This document shows, one piece after another, positions 36,802-47,539 of a stretch of DNA of 64,000 nucleotides (its first letter is position 1; every line of letters begins with the position of its first letter). The notes below the pieces were generated by a model, which saw only the letters and a program-made list of their open reading frames with translations, was not told where the DNA came from and did no database searches. Made by a program: the position numbers and the translations under genes. Origin of the DNA: Vitrella brassicaformis (taxonomy: Eukaryota > Sar > Vitrellaceae); the NCBI GenBank assembly GCA_001179505.1, contig CDMY01000298.1, positions 57,654 to 121,653 on the forward strand, written 5' to 3'.

Positions 36802-37163
36802 GCGGCCAGTGCTCTGCTTATGGCGTCTGGATGCCCGCCGAGGGTTGACCACGATGGGCGTCCGACTGTGGAGAAGGTGAGTTCAGGGATAGCGCAACCT
36901 TCACGCCGCCGCGCAAACATCCAGAAATCATGTCTCTATGTATCTGTGTATGCAGGGAATCATCGAAATCGAGGGACCCCGTGGTCCTAAATATGTGGCA
37001 GATTGCTGCGTGCATTTTATATTCCGAGTCTCGTACAGCTTCGCCTGCCGCTAACACTGCCTGCCTCGATTTTGCATCACTCTGTCCTTCTTCCGCTTAT
37101 GCGATGCGTTAGTGTTTACATGATCCTGGCCTAATCCTCCCCTCCTTCGCGGGTCCGCCGAGT
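36802..37163 (+). pseudogene. two short exon-like remnants
   Basis: Bases 36817-36876 read LLMASGCPPRVDHDGRPTVE and end at a donor (GTGAGTTC). An acceptor at 36956 opens GIIEIEGPRGPKYVADCCVH, which stops at 37052. The two join in phase but have no start. The piece at about 36998-37021 closely repeats 33805-33828 (both read through TGCATTTTATAT), linking this remnant to the fragments at 33.8 kb. Confidence 0.35.
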
Positions 37164-38663
37164 ATGGAATCATCGCAGTCTTCGGCTGGGCCTGAGGGCG
37201 AATGTGACGGTGAGGTGACGCAGGAGATGTTGGAGGCGCTACGAGGGGAGTTCGAGCAACACACCCAGAGGGTGCTCAATGGATTGACGGATGGATACAT
37301 GGACGGTTGAATGGATGGGTGGCTGTATGGTCTCCTTGTACAGATGGAGGCGATGTATCGTGAGGAGATGGATAGGATCAAGACGCTCGAGCGGCTGCAC
37401 GCACAAGTAAGTAGATCACCCGCTGCGCGGGCTGCGGCGGCGGGCATGTGCTGGGATTTCTGCACTCGCTGTTGTTGTGCGCAGATGGGGGAGGCTTGCC
37501 GTAAGGAGTTGCTGCGGATCAAGACGGTCGAGCAGCAGTACGCACAGGTAGGAGGGCAGATCATCCACAGATCTTCCATTTGTTTGTGTCCGTCTTGTGC
37601 AGGAGTTGGTGACATTGAAGCGTCAGCTTGAGGAGGAAGCTGCTCAGAGGCGGATGCAAGTGCAGGTGCGTCGTGCGTCTGTCAGAAAGGAGTCTGTTAT
37701 GATATGTGGAATATCCCTGTGTCATGCATGCGTTTAGGCACTGCACAGGCATGTCGTTGATGAGGTGACGACGGCCGTGCAGGTCGGCTTCCATGACGAC
37801 AAAGAGGAGCTGAAGACAGACCTACTTCAGAGGCTCAGGGCGATGGACCTCCCTCTCTCAGGGCGATGCGACTTGCTCCACGAGAGAGTCGACAACAGCA
37901 AATCGGTAGGCAGACCTGCACAACATACCCGCTCTGATTCATTGTTGTGGCTGCTCGTTGCAGCACGAAGGCGCGAAGCTCAAAGCGGCCTCTCAACACA
38001 TTTGCATTCCAGGCCAGCAGGTAAGAAACATGAGCATCCGCGAACGCTGCCCACATTTGTGTGTGTGTGTGTGTGTGTCGCGCGCAGTTTTTGCGTTTGT
38101 CATCTCGCCTTGGCAGCTATCGTGCTCTGCATGATTGGTTGAGCCGCTTCATGGACATCAAGTCGATCAACCTATTCTACAAGTACTGACACTAGACACC
38201 GCACGCACCCATTTGATTTCGGGCATGTGCACCTTTCAGGTCGTCACGGGATGGTTTCAAGTACCCCACGTTCCTCGACAAAACTCATGGCATCTCCAGA
38301 CTGCTGCTGCTGATGCGCGATGGGCCCACCCACCTCCTCGCCTGCACCGTCGACGGCCCGCTGGCAGAGGGCAAGAAGACCCGCTGCCTGGTCTCCTTCT
38401 ACGCCATCACCGGGCCGTATGACTCACCCACCAAGATCACCACCCCCGCAGATGGCGGCGGGCAACGACAATACCTGCCGTATGTGGCGCTGGCGGGACG
38501 GGAGGAGTTGCGAGGCGGAGATGGGCAGCCGATCGCCCATGTGTCCATCGGTGTGGAGCATGGACCAGCTGTCTGGCTCGGCTATACACAGCCCGACCCG
38601 GCAGCTGATCTCACCAGCTGCTACATGAGAGCCACACGGCTTAGCTTGCCAGACGGCTATTGA
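37164..38663 (+). CDS. coiled-coil protein with C-terminal TLDc domain interrupted by in-frame TGA
   Basis: Eight exons join in phase: 37164-37271, 37344-37406, 37485-37547, 37603-37665, 37738-37905, 37964-38020, 38088-38182, 38240-38663. Exons 2-4 are each 63 nt (21 residues, three heptads) and similar to one another (MEAMYREEMDRIKTLERLHA, MGEACRKELLRIKTVEQQYA), forming a coiled coil. The C-terminus starts LSRFMDIKSINLFYKSSRDG and continues FLDKTHGISRLLLLMRDGP, the usual opening of a TLDc domain, which in other proteins is linked to oxidative-stress protection and V-ATPase regulation. The frame ends at TGA 38661-38663, but stays open beyond it to TAG 38745-38747 and there encodes the expected TLDc finish (RVQFSITEMEVWELT). 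So the stop either truncates the last strand or is read through. The product is 362 residues to the TGA, 389 if it is decoded. Confidence 0.78.
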
Positions 38664-39680
38664 GGGGAGGTCGAGGAAGGCCGCTGCCCACTGGCGGGAC
38701 GCGTGCAGTTCTCCATCACCGAGATGGAAGTCTGGGAGCTCACCTAGGTAAGAAAAGACCCCAAAAATCAAGAGGATGGCAGATGTTGGTTGTGCACTGG
38801 TTGGTCCGGGCAATGGTCCTTTATTGCTGTCTGTCAGGTGTAGAAGCTACTGATCGAAGCGACACTTGTGTCCAATTTCACTCGTTACGATACAGTACCA
38901 ACAGACAGACAGACAGACAGACTCTTGTATGACTGCATGCATCCATGCACACAGATTGCGGCGGCATGTATGTGGGTATGGGTGTGCATGTGTACCGGTG
39001 TGGCTGGCTTTTACGCTATGTACCTTCGCACAATGAAGGCTTCTTGGTTTATGCGTGCAAACAGAGAGAAACACAACTCGCGTTCAATCGGTCACTGACG
39101 CGTTTGTCAGTGGGCGATTGTCGCAGCGACTTGCACCGACAAACAAGAGGCTTCCAAGAAGGCTGTAGCGAGACAACGCCTAGAGCGGTTTGTCTTTCCC
39201 CTGCCGGGCTCGCCTCTTGGTGGATGTCAGGGGTCTTGTGGTCATATGATATATCCTTGCACAATCCCATCAATGAATCGCCGACGGACAGAAGAGACGT
39301 CTCGTACGTTTGTCACTCGTCACTCGTCACGAGGCGCGGTGATTCTCTGCTTCTGTGCCGCCTTTTTTCCCGCCATCCTTCTTCCCACTACCATCCCTAC
39401 CCCCTTCTTGGCCTGCTTGGGTCGATTGTATTCTTGACGCGGAACGACTCCTATCGATACGATACAACCTTTGGACGTACCTTTGGCAAGCGACTGGGAG
39501 CGAGATCTGCTTGCGGGTGCACCAGCAAATACAAAACTCGACGGACGCCTCCCCGAAGCAATCGACACAATCTAGCAAGAGGTTCAGGCCTTGTCCGATT
39601 CGTTCAATCCTCCCGAAAATCGCATGGAGTTAGGGGCGGGGAAAACCCTGCTTCGGCCGCGAGTGTGAAACGCCAACGAG
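38664..39680. other. TLDc tail beyond the TGA, then spacer
   Basis: 38664-38747 is the in-frame continuation of the TLDc domain described in the previous entry. The rest shows GACA repeats (38906-38924) and a fragment near 39118-39210 with helical character (TDKQEASKKAVARQRLERF) but no joined exons. No complete gene seen. Confidence 0.4.
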
Positions 39681-42165
39681 ATGATGGCATTTCACGCCTC
39701 TGTTCGTCCCCCATATGGCTTCCTGCCATTTCAACAGCACGTGTACCACCCCATGCCCCCCTCTCTGCACGCACTCACTGGACTCGCTGGAGCGCCTGCG
39801 GCCGCACAGCCACATCCGGCTTATTTCCACCCGCCGTGGCCTCCAGCCACCTCTGCCGCACGTGGCAGCGCCAGAACTGGCAGCGCCCGAGCGAAGGACC
39901 ATCCCTGCATCGCTGTGCCGGCATCCCAGGCGCCTGTCCCTCTCACCCCCAGCGGCACCAACGTGCGCCCCCCCGTCCACCCTTCAGCACGACAGAAACC
40001 GCCGCGGGAGGCAGGCGTCAGAATGCGGCACCAGCAGCAGCGGACTAAGGGACGGGGATTTCTGCTTAGTGAGGGGTGTTGCGGTGGCGCATTCTCTCGA
40101 GAGGAGGAGAGAGAGAGGGAGATAGTCCTTGAGGAGGAGAACTACGAGGGCAAGGAGAACGAGGAGGAGATGATAGCATCCGTAGACGATGAGCCGCCCT
40201 TGTTGTCGAGCCAGCCGCCCGCCGCCAAGTACGTTGCCGGCCGGGGGAGGAGGGCGATGATCATGGCGCGGCCACGGACGCCGAGAGCCGACACGCCGCC
40301 GCCATTGCCTATGGTGCCAATGGAGCAGTCGCGAGCAAGAGACCCATCGCCGCCACCATACACACACAAGAGGTAAGACCACACACAAGTCCACGAACAG
40401 ACCTGAACAGTTCGTTTTGTTTGTGGACCATCTGTCCCTTTCAATTCAGGTCGATACCGAGGCCACCATCGACGTCGATCCGTCGAGTTGAGACCAAGAG
40501 CCCCCCTCCCAACTTTCCACTGGCGGCCTTCTTCAGCAACCAGCCGGTCATCACGCCAATCGAGCAGCGGGAGAGAGAGGAACGGGGAGAGGGCAAGGGC
40601 GAGCCAGCGACACTCCCATTGTGTAGCAGCGACTTGAAGGAGGGATCCCCGTCCCCTGCAAGCGACGAGTCGACAGGTACGCACACACTATATCACATGA
40701 TTTCGGTGTCCAATGACCCATGGGCTGATTGTCTCCTCTGCTGCAGGTGCAGGCGCGTCTGATGACGGCAGCTCTGCTGGAGCGGGGTCGCCAGCGGCAT
40801 CACAGCCCCGGGCAGCACTCGCCACAATCCCCCCTTTCCACCCCCCTCTCCTTGCCGGCACCGCTTTGGCGGTCAGCCCCACCGCCACATTCGAGTGTGG
40901 CAGGCAGCTGAGCGGCGGGAGGGGGGTCTTTGCTCTGTGGGAGGGAGACTTCGTCGGGCAGGGGCGGCGCACGCCAGCCGTGATGAACTTCATCACGACG
41001 GATCAGACGGAGAAGGGGGCCATGTTTGTCGAGCACCTGGTGGACACGTTGGTGGGCGAAGCGGCGTGTCTGCAGGCCATCAACATGGCCATTGAGGAGG
41101 AGTTGGTGCTGCCGCAGTACCTCTACGACCCGCAGATTCGCCCGTCAGCCAAGCGGCCGGGCACCACCTGGATGGCCCCCAAGCTGCTGGGGACGGCATC
41201 GGATCTGCCCCAGCTGCGGCCGGTGGTGGAAAGCTGCCTGGAGGTGAAGAAGATACCTGGTGCGGGCGTTTGCATGGTCATGGAGAAGATTGGCTCAGGT
41301 ATGGCGCGACAATCGCACACACAGCCGTCCACACGGCCATCGACATGTCGTGCGTCTCTGTGTATGTCTATACTCATGCAGGGCATACTGTGTGGGACTT
41401 CATCTGCCAGGCGAGCCCACTCAACCCCGCCCTTCGTGCAGACGCCCTCTACTGCGCCATCATGGGAGTCAACATCCTCCTGGCCATGCTCTCCCTGCAC
41501 CGGATCGGGATTCTCCACGATGACCTCCACTGGTCAAACGTCCTCATTCGCAGCCCCGCCACCGCTCAAGTCGCCATCATCGACTACGAAGCCGCCCGAG
41601 ACAAGAGTGCGGTGGAGAGCGGCACGGCGAGGGACGTACGGACCCAGCCCCCCGCCCCCTGCGACACACCGTTCCACCTGATCGGCCTGCTGTGCAACAG
41701 GAGCTTCCCCATCCACCACTACACCGACTACGTGTCGGTGGCCTGGATGGTGCTCCTGCTGGCCTTCAGTGTGAAGGACGTCGGTCGCATTGTTGCGGCG
41801 GTGCAGCGGCAGAGGGACGGGCTGATTGAGGGGTGCCTGGCTGGCGATTCTGATCTCAACGAGGGGATAGTGCGGGGCTGGTACGAGGCGGGTGTGCAGG
41901 CGGCGATCGCGAAGGCCCAACGAGCGAAGAGCACCTTTCAGCAGCGGGCGGTGGAGCTGCTCGAGCTTTGCTGCTCGGAGGCCCTCAAGGGTGATGGGAT
42001 GGGGGAGGAGGCCATGATGGGCAGGGTACACCAATACATCCAAGATACTATCAACGGTAAGATGACATGGGGTGGGGGAGCCCTTGATGTGTTCCATTGC
42101 ACTCATGTCTGTCCACTTGTCCGCCCGTCTGTTCGTCGTCAGATGTGCGTAAGAAGATGAAGTAG
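39681..42165 (+). CDS. protein-kinase-like (PKL fold) protein with Pro-rich N-terminus, ATP-site Lys replaced by Asn
   Basis: Five exons join to 722 residues: 39681-40372, 40450-40676, 40747-41298, 41382-42056, 42143-42165. Residues 1 to about 310 are Pro/Glu/Arg-rich and look disordered. The kinase-like domain covers about 340-620: N-lobe GRGVFALWEGDFVGQGRRT, catalytic-loop-like ILHDDLHWSNVLI and metal-site-like VAIIDYEAA. The HxDLHxxN form resembles atypical kinases (APH, ABC1 or lipopolysaccharide-kinase type) rather than classical ePKs. The position expected to hold the ATP-anchoring lysine reads AVMNFIT (Asn, codon 40986-40988), although the truncated relative at 34-36.8 kb has lysine there. 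It may therefore be a pseudokinase or use another lysine. The last exon is only 23 nt and encodes DVRKKMK. The substrate is unknown. Confidence 0.85.
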
Positions 42166-42940
42166 CGTGAGTCGTGGTGAGGGACGCCATCAACGCATCC
42201 ATCGGACTCGCGTCATCGCCCGCAGACACCGCATCCGCGCCCATCGGGACACCCATCGGGACACCGCATCCGCGCCCATCGGGCTGGCCGTCGTGTCCTC
42301 CAGTGTCACGCTGGCCATGCGCATTGTGAACAACACTCTGAGTGCCGGAAGACGACGGCACCGGTCTCGCCACGTTCGCCCAGCTCGTGATCGGCCCCAA
42401 CATGACCACACCGGCCTCCCTGGGGCTCAACGGCACGCTGGACGTGGCGGCACTGGTCGGGCGACTGGGTGTCCCCCTTCAGCTGCGAGGCGTCTTCATC
42501 ACCCAGACCAGCGTCCATGGCCGTGCGGGAAGAGGAGGAGGGGGAGAGTCCCCAACCCGCCCCCGCAGCTGCTGCAGCAGGGGGCCTGGCCATCAAGCGT
42601 TCAGAGGTGGACTTCACGGGGGCGGTGGCGGGGGGAGGTACATGTATGGGGGTCAAGACGGTCGCTCTGGCTGGAATGGGGTGGTACTGTACATCAGCAG
42701 CAGACGAAGCCGGTGCATCGGAAGACCACAGCCCATCGCACAGCCAGCGTCGAGACCGACACACCACCCCAGACACACACGCCTATTCCCCAGCAGCTGG
42801 CGTCCATGAGGGTCGATCTGGATCGAGTGACCAAGGAGCGTGACGAAGCATTCGAGTGTCTGTCTGTCGATGCACAAGTCGCTGGCTGTGGAGCTGATGA
42901 GGGAGAAAAGCGAGCATTTTTCGTCTTGTGTTGATCTCTG
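42166..42940 (+). pseudogene. fragments of a decayed gene
   Basis: Protein-like segments in changing frames: 42280-42346 (GLAVVSSSVTLAMRIVNNTL), then one base out of frame 42343-42515 (LATFAQLVIGPNMTTPASLG, then RLGVPLQLRGVFITQTSVHG), then another frame with GGLAIKRSEVDFTGAVAGGG (42580-42635). No introns with sound borders reconcile them. Some phrasing is reminiscent of the beta-rich tail at 33.14-33.3 kb. Best read as a remnant. Confidence 0.4.
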
Positions 42941-45089
42941 GCCATGTTTATGCGGTGTCGTGCACGGATGTGATGAGGCGAGGGCGTGAAAGGTCCGTTG
43001 TGTGGTCTGCTTGCCGTACCGTGCCGTGCCACACATCTACACACACATGGGTCCACTCATCCATCCACTCACCCACACACAACATAGAGGACGTCGACTC
43101 GATGCCCTTTTTCCGTCTGGCTGCCTGACTGCCTTGCTATTCTCCCTTCCAGCCTAGCCTGGCCTTCTCTAAGTGAGTGTGCTGCTCGGTGCTGCCCCCC
43201 ACTGAGTTGATGTTGAGTAGCACACTGACCTCCCTCTCTCATCGACAGAGTGGCCGACTGATATGCGTCGCTGTGTCTCTCTCTGCTCTCATCGATTGCA
43301 CACGTCCCCAGCACCTCAACCCACGCGCACACAAGCAAACAGCTGCCCCTTTTCTACTACGCCCGCTCATCGGCACGGCCACGGCATGGAATGTCGAGTG
43401 TGCCTGTCTGTGTGTCGTTCGGCTGGCTGTCGTGTGTCCGGTGTTTGCCACCTCATGGTGTGGCGTGTCTGGGTGTGATGGAGGGGAACTCATGTGTTGC
43501 TTTATTCACCGTTTGTTGTGGATGTCTGCTGGCGATTGGCGTGTGGCTGTATGATGATTTGTTGGTGGTCTGTCCGTCACGCGTGGGTCTCCACACACCA
43601 CCACCACCAGGCCTGTGACCTCTCTCTGACTGGCTGTGAGTGCCATGGCTGCCTGGTACTGTTCGCACACACGCGTCTGGCGGATGTACCTGTCGTGTTA
43701 ATGTGATGGATAAAGAGTGCTTTGGGGGTAAGGGTTTTTGCTGCAGTCATCTGTGCACGTGTCCGCCGTCAGGGGGCGCGTCATGCACCATCCCATCCTT
43801 GGTGCAGGCGTGAACTCTGATATGGATGGGCCGTGCGGCTGGCTGGTCGACTGGCCTCTCATGGGCGCGTGCGTGGCCGACAGACAGCCTTTAAGCTGTG
43901 GTCGCCGCGTGAACGTGGGATGTGCCACCCAGGCAGTTAGGACGCACTGACAGCCATTGCTCAGGGGCTGCGTGAGCGTGTGTGGATGGATGGATGGATG
44001 GATGGGTGCTGGATTTATAAGAGACGTGGCAGCCGATTGTTCGCTCGTGTGAGGCATGTACCGTCTTGATCGCTGGTCTTTGTACGTCATGTGTCATGCA
44101 GTGTGATGAATGGCATTGACCCCCACCCTGCTTGTGCCTCTGTGGTGCAGCTGCCGTCAATGAGGTTTGTTGTGTGTTTGTATGGCGCGGTCTGCATGCC
44201 GTGCTTCGTCGTGCCATCTGTGCGCTGCCTGCCGATACCGATACACATATGCAAAGCATTGGGCACTCGCTATCCACTGACAGATATGTGAGGCGTGGGG
44301 CTGTCGTGTGGGAATGCATGGATGAATGCCGTGCTGGCTGTGAGTGCGTGCGTCCTCGATCTGTCTGTCTCCCTTCTAGCTAGAGCCTATTCTGAGTTTA
44401 TGTTGTTGGTTCGAGTTCGTCTCTACACTACCCACCTCCCACCACAGTCAGGCCATTACTGTCTTTTCCTTCTTTGTCCATGGCCACGCCCCTGGCGTGT
44501 TGAAGCGAGGAGCGGTGATGTGACGCTGGCGCTGGAGGTGGGGGTACACACATCAGAATGAATGACAGTGGATGGATGGGTGGATGAAGATACAGTGCAA
44601 TGGATACATCGCTCTCCACTCTCTCTCTCTTATCCACCTCGTTCTGTATGCATGCCCACATAGCTGCCTGACCGCCTCACTGCTCTGTCCCACCGGCACT
44701 TCTCTACTGCACCGGTTGGCTGTCTGTCTGTCTGTCGCGTTGTGTTGCCTTGTCTGTCGCGGGTGTGGGTGTCTGTTGATACGGTGGTGTGTATGTGGGT
44801 GGTTGTGTGCGTATGTGGAATGTGCGTATGTTGATTGACCGGACACGTGGCGTCAGACCATTACGTTCACGATCGTCCGCTCATACATCATGAGAGTCCT
44901 TTCATGCATCCTTTCACGTCGTTTGTCAGTGATATGTGCGCTTTCACGTCGTTTGTCAGTGATATGTGCGCTCTCTCCAACTGATATACCAAATCCACCA
45001 ACTTGAACGAACACCAACTGAAGAATGACAGCAGCCACACAACACGTGCACACACAAATGCCGTGCACTTTGGGTGTTGGTGGGGCACC
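42941..45089. other. spacer, no gene seen
   Basis: TG-rich plus strand with GGAT runs (43985-44004, 44570-44588) and CTGT runs (44720-44735). No phase-consistent exons on either strand. It probably holds the 3' end of the gene stopping at 45090. Confidence 0.5.
44911..44970. repeat. perfect 30-bp tandem duplication
   Basis: Bases 44911-44940 and 44941-44970 are identical 30-mers, each beginning CTTTCACGTCGTTTG and ending GATATGTGCG. The flanks do not continue the repeat. Confidence 0.97.
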
Positions 45090-46154
45090 TCAGTTGCTGC
45101 CTTCGTTGCCTTTGTTGCCTTCGTTGCCTTCGTCGCCTGTCGCAAATGCCTCCTGCGTGAACGCACAACACACATTCATTGTGTCTGCGTGTGTGTGGGT
45201 GTGTCTGTGGTATATACTCACATTGTTGTCGTAGGCCGCAGACAGTTCAGCGAAACTCACTCCGAACTCACGAGCGCACCACGAGTTGAACTGCACACAC
45301 GCAAACACACGCCATGGGCACTGTGTCTGAGCACACAGTTGTGGCCGAGTACGAGGTCAGGCTGGTTGATGCTGAGCCACTTAAACACTTAAACACATCT
45401 GCACAGAGCGCACGCACACACGTGATTCGATCCACATGCACCATCCGTCTGTCTGTCTGTATGACTGACCGCGGTTGAAGCGAAACACTTCCTCGTCGAG
45501 CAGGGACACACGCGCCTTGGCGACACGTTCCAGCCACTCCTCCCATGTCTGACAACACACACACACCACACCACACCACAACACAACACAACACACATCC
45601 ATCCATCCATCCATGGCTCGTCAGCCAACCTCATTGTGGCATCTTCCTTGGGCAGCAGCCGCGGCGAGGGCTGTATCCTTCATCCGCTTGCCACGCGGGT
45701 TTCTTCCGAAGTTGTGCGCCTCGCTATGGGTCATTGTCGAGCCCTGTTGCGCGCGCTCGTCGCGGAATGCCTGACACAGAAGTGGATGGACCCTCTGTGT
45801 CCGTGATGTGTTGGTCATCGCTCACTCTCGTCCCCGTCATGTCCTGATGAAACACGCCGAACTGTACTGGCTCGTCTCCGTCTGTGCACACACGCACAAA
45901 CAAACACGCACGCACATGGTGTCTAGTGTGCATGGCGGTTTGCAGCTTGCGTGTATGTGGGTGTTCTTCGTCGCAGACGGGCCAACTTGCTCTCTGCATA
46001 CATCGACACGATACATGCAAGGCACGTTATCTGTCGTCATCTTACCTGACAGTGGCACGAATCGTTTGTTGAGAATCTCGTCATCGTCAGAACAGGACTC
46101 GTCATCAGAACTGAGCGGCATCCATCCATCCATCCATTCATCCATCCATCTGTA

Positions 46155-46190
<36 letters not shown>

Positions 46191-46789
46191 TGCATACTTG
46201 TCGGCGTTATCGTTCTTGTTGCCGCTGTCGTTGTCGTCGTGGGAGTCGTCGGCCGACAGGTTGGCCTGAACAGCGATCGACCTGGTCTGAACACTGCACA
46301 CACACAGATGGTCGGCGTCACAGATGGACTGCGGTTACTTGTCGACATTCCTCAGTCCTTCCAGCGTGGCCACGCGTCGATCCAGGTCGCGAATGGCCCT
46401 CAAAACCGCTGGAAACACACACAAACACCCAATTTTGGATTGGTCGCTTGCTTTGCTTGTACCAGTCATGTCCACGTCCGAACCCAACTCCACTGATGAC
46501 AAGCAAGACACACACACGACCAACATCCACACACATCAGAACCCATCCCATCCACATCACATTCCTTGCCTTCAGCCCTGCGATGGGGAATGGGCGACGC
46601 TATGCGGCGAGGCTCAGGGGACGGTGTGCGGCGGGGGCGTCCGGGCTCAAAGGCGGGGGTGTGACGATTCACCAGTGAGGGGAAGGGCGCGCGACCTGGC
46701 GAGTTCACCGTGCTGCTCACGATGCTATCGCCAAAGTTGCGCAGGCTCGGCGAATTTGCGTTGCGGAGACGGACTCTGAGAGAGACATG

Positions 46790-46849
<60 letters not shown>

Positions 46850-47248
46850 TGCGTGAGAGACTGGCTGGCTGGCCTGTGCGTGAGTGAGTGAGTGTAAGTG
46901 TACCCTGCGTGAACCCGAGAGCAGGAAGTGACCCTGATGGATGGATGAATGAATGAATGAATGGAGAAAGAGAGAGACCAATGTCGTGTCAATGGTCATT
47001 CATGACGTTCTACCGTGGGCGAGACCGAGAGAGTCGGCTGCGAAAACACCACGACGACCTGAATTAATGCTCGCACACAGAGACACGCAATCACTCCACC
47101 CTGTGTGTGTCCTTGCTTGTTTGCTTGTCTGCTTACTGGGCGACTTGTTGTCTTGTGCAGCCATGCTCTCAGCGCCAAACAGAGTCGACGTCACAGCAGC
47201 CACACTCAGAGTGAAAGAAGCGAAGAGAGCGAACAGTGAGCGACACAT
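45090..47248 (-). CDS. unknown protein with N-terminal signal peptide, acidic middle and Gly-Asn-Glu repeat tail
   Basis: Fourteen exons join to 364 residues: 47248-47137, 47058-47014, 46933-46904, 46773-46570, 46492-46463, 46408-46339, 46293-46198, 46110-46046, 45881-45826, 45770-45630, 45548-45470, 45387-45353, 45290-45222, 45152-45090. Residues 2-25 (CRSLFALFASFTLSVAAVTS) form a signal peptide. The following segment (ESMAAQDNKSPSRRGVFAAD) could be a transit-like peptide of the bipartite kind used for complex plastids, or simply the mature start. The middle has a helix (RAIRDLDRRVATLEGLRNVD) and two acidic tracts. The end has WEEWLERVAKARVSLLDEEV and FNSWCAREFGVSFAELSAAY, then an imperfect GNEGNK repeat. 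Intron 4 (46569-46493) needs a GC donor, AAG|GCAAGG. I do not recognise the family; export or plastid import is inferred. Confidence 0.75.
46155..46192. repeat. CT run followed by TG run
   Basis: Compound dinucleotide microsatellite inside intron 7 of the minus-strand gene at 45090-47248, adjoining the donor of exon 46293-46198. Confidence 0.95.
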
Positions 47249-47539
47249 CTCGAATCAATCAGCCGTGAAGCATCATTCGCGCGTTCCTGTCTGCCTGTGC
47301 CTCAGCTGCACCAATTGGTTGATGCAAGATCGAAGTTTCCTCACGCACAATTACACATACATACATACATACACACATACATACATACACACATACTCAC
47401 ATGAGTCTCTTTGTTGCAAGTGACGAGTGCGTGAGACTGACCACTCTGACTGACTGCTGTTCACACATGCACGCAGACACGCAAAAAGTCAAAACCATCC
47501 ACACGACCATCTACACCCACCCCTGTTTATCCGTCCGGT
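47249..47539. other. short spacer between two minus-strand genes
   Basis: Contains CATA tetranucleotide repeats (about 47356-47398). It should hold the promoter of the gene starting at 47248 and the 3' end of the reductase gene. No gene seen. Confidence 0.45.

Noticed and set aside
44340-44430. Possible tRNA (GGTTCGAG near 44409 resembles a B box)
   Set aside because: No matching A box, acceptor stem or anticodon arm could be folded around it.
45288-45352. 20-nt intron between CATGGC and TTCAAC in the 45090-47248 gene
   Set aside because: A normal intron of about 62 nt using the GTACTC donor at 45352 gives the same phase, so no micro-intron is required.
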